Of a stretch of 64,000 nucleotides of DNA, positions 62,359-64,000 are shown piece after piece. This DNA comes from Nitrospira sp. BO4 (GTDB lineage: Bacteria > Nitrospirota > Nitrospiria > Nitrospirales > Nitrospiraceae). Below the pieces are notes generated by a model. The model was not told the origin of the DNA. It saw nothing but the letters and a program-made list of their open reading frames with translations, and did not search any database. Each line of letters opens with the position of its first letter. Within the stretch, counting starts at the first letter, position 1. Location of the stretch: contig JAMPUU010000007.1 of the NCBI GenBank assembly GCA_030144965.1, forward strand, positions 62,001-126,000, written 5' to 3'. The translations under genes were made by a program, and so were the position numbers.

Positions 62359-63137
62359 GCCCCTGTCTCTCTTGTGGCCAATCTCGGGGTCGCAGGCACC
62401 AGACCTGCCAACAACCCGCTCCGTTCCTTGCGCGACACGATGATCATTGCGAAACAATCGCCCCGCTCGGTCTGGATCGTGCGAATGTCCCGGACGATTC
62501 TCTGTTCTGCCATGGTGGCCTTCGATACATAGACCGCCCGATCGACGAGTCCCTGCCGCTCCAGCGCTTCGACCACCTTGGGAATCTCTGTACCCATCTT
62601 CATCAAAACGACGGTGTCGAACATCTCCAGCACCTGGCTCAAATCCTCAACCCCGTAGCTCGCGGGGAGAATGGCGATCCGCTCCTGCCCATCTGCCAAG
62701 GGAATGCCGGTCACGGAAGGCACAGCCATGATCGACGAGACGCCTGGGACGACTTCGATACGGATACCGGGCCAGCGCAACGGAGCTTCCCGGCGCAGAT
62801 AGATGAAGGTGCTAAAGAGCGAGGGATCGCCTTCCGTCGCAAAGGCAACCGACAGGCCTTTCTCCAGCCGCTCCCCGATGGCCGTGAAGGCCGCGTCCCA
62901 GGCAGGCTTCAACCGCTCCGGGTCCTTGTTCATCGGGAACGTCAAAAAAATCCGTTCCTGCCCCGGAATCTCGCCCAAGGTCGGCTTGAGGATCTTCCAG
63001 GCCATCGACTCTCCGTAATCGGAGCTGCGAGGCAGAGCGAGGACCTGCGCCTCTTTCAACACATTGAGCGCGCGGAGCGTAATCAGATCCGGTGCGCCTG
63101 GACCGACCCCGACTCCATATAATGTTCCATAGTTCAT
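62355..63137 (-). CDS. cobI: precorrin-2 C20-methyltransferase
   Basis: 260 residues. YGVGVGPGAPDLITLRALNV, VAFATEGDPSLFSTFIYLR and PGVSSIMAVPSVTGIPLADG match CobI/CbiL. It adds the C20 methyl group. It overlaps cobL and cbiG by ATGA on both sides. Confidence 0.95.
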   Translation of the reverse strand: MNYGTLYGVGVGPGAPDLITLRALNVLKEAQVLALPRSSDYGESMAWKILKPTLGEIPGQERIFLTFPMNKDPERLKPAWDAAFTAIGERLEKGLSVAFATEGDPSLFSTFIYLRREAPLRWPGIRIEVVPGVSSIMAVPSVTGIPLADGQERIAILPASYGVEDLSQVLEMFDTVVLMKMGTEIPKVVEALERQGLVDRAVYVSKATMAEQRIVRDIRTIQTERGDCFAMIIVSRKERSGLLAGLVPATPRLATRETGA

Positions 63138-64000
63138 GAGACCGCTCCTGTCTGGCTGGGCTTCTCGACTGAGAAAATTTGAATCGGGTTCAAGGATTCG
63201 TACCGAAGATAATGGGCCAGGGGTTCGGCGCGCGACACTTGGAGCAAGGTCACCTCCGGCACCAACCCGCGCTTGCGAAGAGATTGATAGGTCTCCGCCA
63301 CATTCTCCAGCGTGATGGCGTTCACCACCAGGCGGCCGCCCGGTTGCAGCCGGTCCATGACGACATCGATAATCTCTTCCATGCTCCCCTTGCTGCCTCC
63401 GATGAAGACCGCGTCCGGCGCTTCCAATCCTGTCAGCGCCTCCGGCGCCCGGCCTGCGATGACTCGCACATTGTCCACCCCATGGGCCAAGAGATTTTCT
63501 CGGCAGATCTCGACGCCTTCCGGATCGACCTCGATCGCATAGACCAGGCCTTTCGGCGCGAGTAAGGCTGCCTCGATCGATACGGACCCGGAACCGGCTC
63601 CGATATCCCAGACCACGCTGTCCGGCCTGATCCCCATCGCAGCCAGCGACAACAATCGCACTTCACGCTTCGTGATGAGGCCCTTTTTCGGCATCCGCTT
63701 CGCGAACTGATCCTCATGAAGAAAAGGAATGGCACAGGGAGCGCGCCAGGAGGGATCGGAGCGAACGAGCAACAAGACGTTGAGCGGCCCGATATCCTGG
63801 CAGGCGGCCAGAGCCGCTACGTCGAATCGCCGGACCCTCTCATCCGGGCCGCCAAGATTCTCACAGACCCAGGCCTCCCAGGCCGTCTCTCCATGTTCGA
63901 CCATACGCTGAGCCAAGAACTGCGGCGAATTCTTTTCATCGGTGAGGATCGCCACCTTGGCCTGGCCCTTGAGCCTGGTGAGGAATCCCTCAGACGAGCG
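63134..64000 (-). CDS. cobL: precorrin-6Y methyltransferase (CobL or CbiET), 5' end missing
   Basis: The frame stays open to the window edge, so the start lies beyond 64,000. About 288 codons are visible. The first about 90 are the end of the CbiE-like domain (VAALAACQDIGPLNVLLLVR). From KRMPKKGLITKREVRLLSLA onward is the CbiT-like decarboxylating methyltransferase: VWDIGAGSGSVSIEAALLAP, IEVDPEGVEICREN, AVFIGGSKGSMEEIIDVVM. It methylates C5 and C15 and decarboxylates C12. First gene seen in the corrin operon. Confidence 0.92.
   Translation of the reverse strand, partial: RSSEGFLTRLKGQAKVAILTDEKNSPQFLAQRMVEHGETAWEAWVCENLGGPDERVRRFDVAALAACQDIGPLNVLLLVRSDPSWRAPCAIPFLHEDQFAKRMPKKGLITKREVRLLSLAAMGIRPDSVVWDIGAGSGSVSIEAALLAPKGLVYAIEVDPEGVEICRENLLAHGVDNVRVIAGRAPEALTGLEAPDAVFIGGSKGSMEEIIDVVMDRLQPGGRLVVNAITLENVAETYQSLRKRGLVPEVTLLQVSRAEPLAHYLRYESLNPIQIFSVEKPSQTGAVS

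Noticed and set aside
1-64000. CRISPR arrays, insertion sequences, integrases, rRNA
   Set aside because: No regularly spaced repeats, transposase or integrase motifs, or rRNA-like sequence were seen, despite the accessory character of the region.

Overview
The window looks like a chromosomal accessory region of a Gram-negative, fairly GC-rich, probably aerobic bacterium. Tripartite RND pumps, TonB-dependent receptors, lipoproteins and a mixed CbiG/BluB cobalamin pathway support this. The gene styles fit a Nitrospira-like member of the Nitrospirota, but that assignment is inference: the window holds no rRNA, tRNA or other phylogenetic marker.

Bases 1-45,700 form a large metal-resistance and metal-homeostasis region. 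On the minus strand lie copA-copB (periplasmic multicopper oxidase and outer-membrane partner), a nuclease-like protein, a small membrane protein, a His-tailed TPR lipoprotein, an RRM protein, a decayed flippase-like gene, and a response regulator coupled to a YHS protein. These are followed by a frameshifted GH57 glucan enzyme and a P2-type Ca-like ATPase. A first Cus-type tolC-cusB-cusA operon (13.9-20.2 kb) is led by a small secreted protein and trailed by two small lipoproteins. On the plus strand (20.7-37.3 kb) come a czcCBA operon of the divalent-cation type, two CDF exporters, two YnfA-like proteins, a P1B-like ATPase with an APC motif, another TPR lipoprotein, a lipoprotein split at an 11-C tract, a fatty-acid hydroxylase-like protein, a broken DsrE-like gene and an MFS transporter. 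On the minus strand again (37.4-45.7 kb) sits a second Cus-type operon, flanked downstream by two 3' fragments of cusA, a small lipoprotein and a 40-residue Met-rich peptide.

Bases 45,700-46,900 are less GC-rich and carry a lone ASCH-domain gene. Bases 46,885-64,000, all on the minus strand, are a corrinoid uptake and synthesis region. Tightly overlapped cobL-cobI-cbiG-cobJ-(unknown)-cobM-cobA/hemD-bluB-cobB-cobQ genes run into a NiCoT cobalt/nickel transporter. Two nearly identical cobalamin riboswitches each precede a TonB-dependent receptor. The upstream receptor is followed by a small permease and an IspH (LytB)-like protein that keeps the three Fe-S cysteines but appears to have lost key substrate residues. 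I consider that operon the best candidate for undescribed biology.

Several genes are broken. Three frameshifts are each explained by one extra C in a C run (5857-5861, 9754-9757, 33103-33113), and a DsrE-like gene has an ATA at the expected start plus an internal TAG. The three C-run events may be homopolymer sequencing errors rather than biology. Overall the region combines copper/silver efflux and oxidation, divalent-metal efflux, and cobalt uptake with corrin synthesis.
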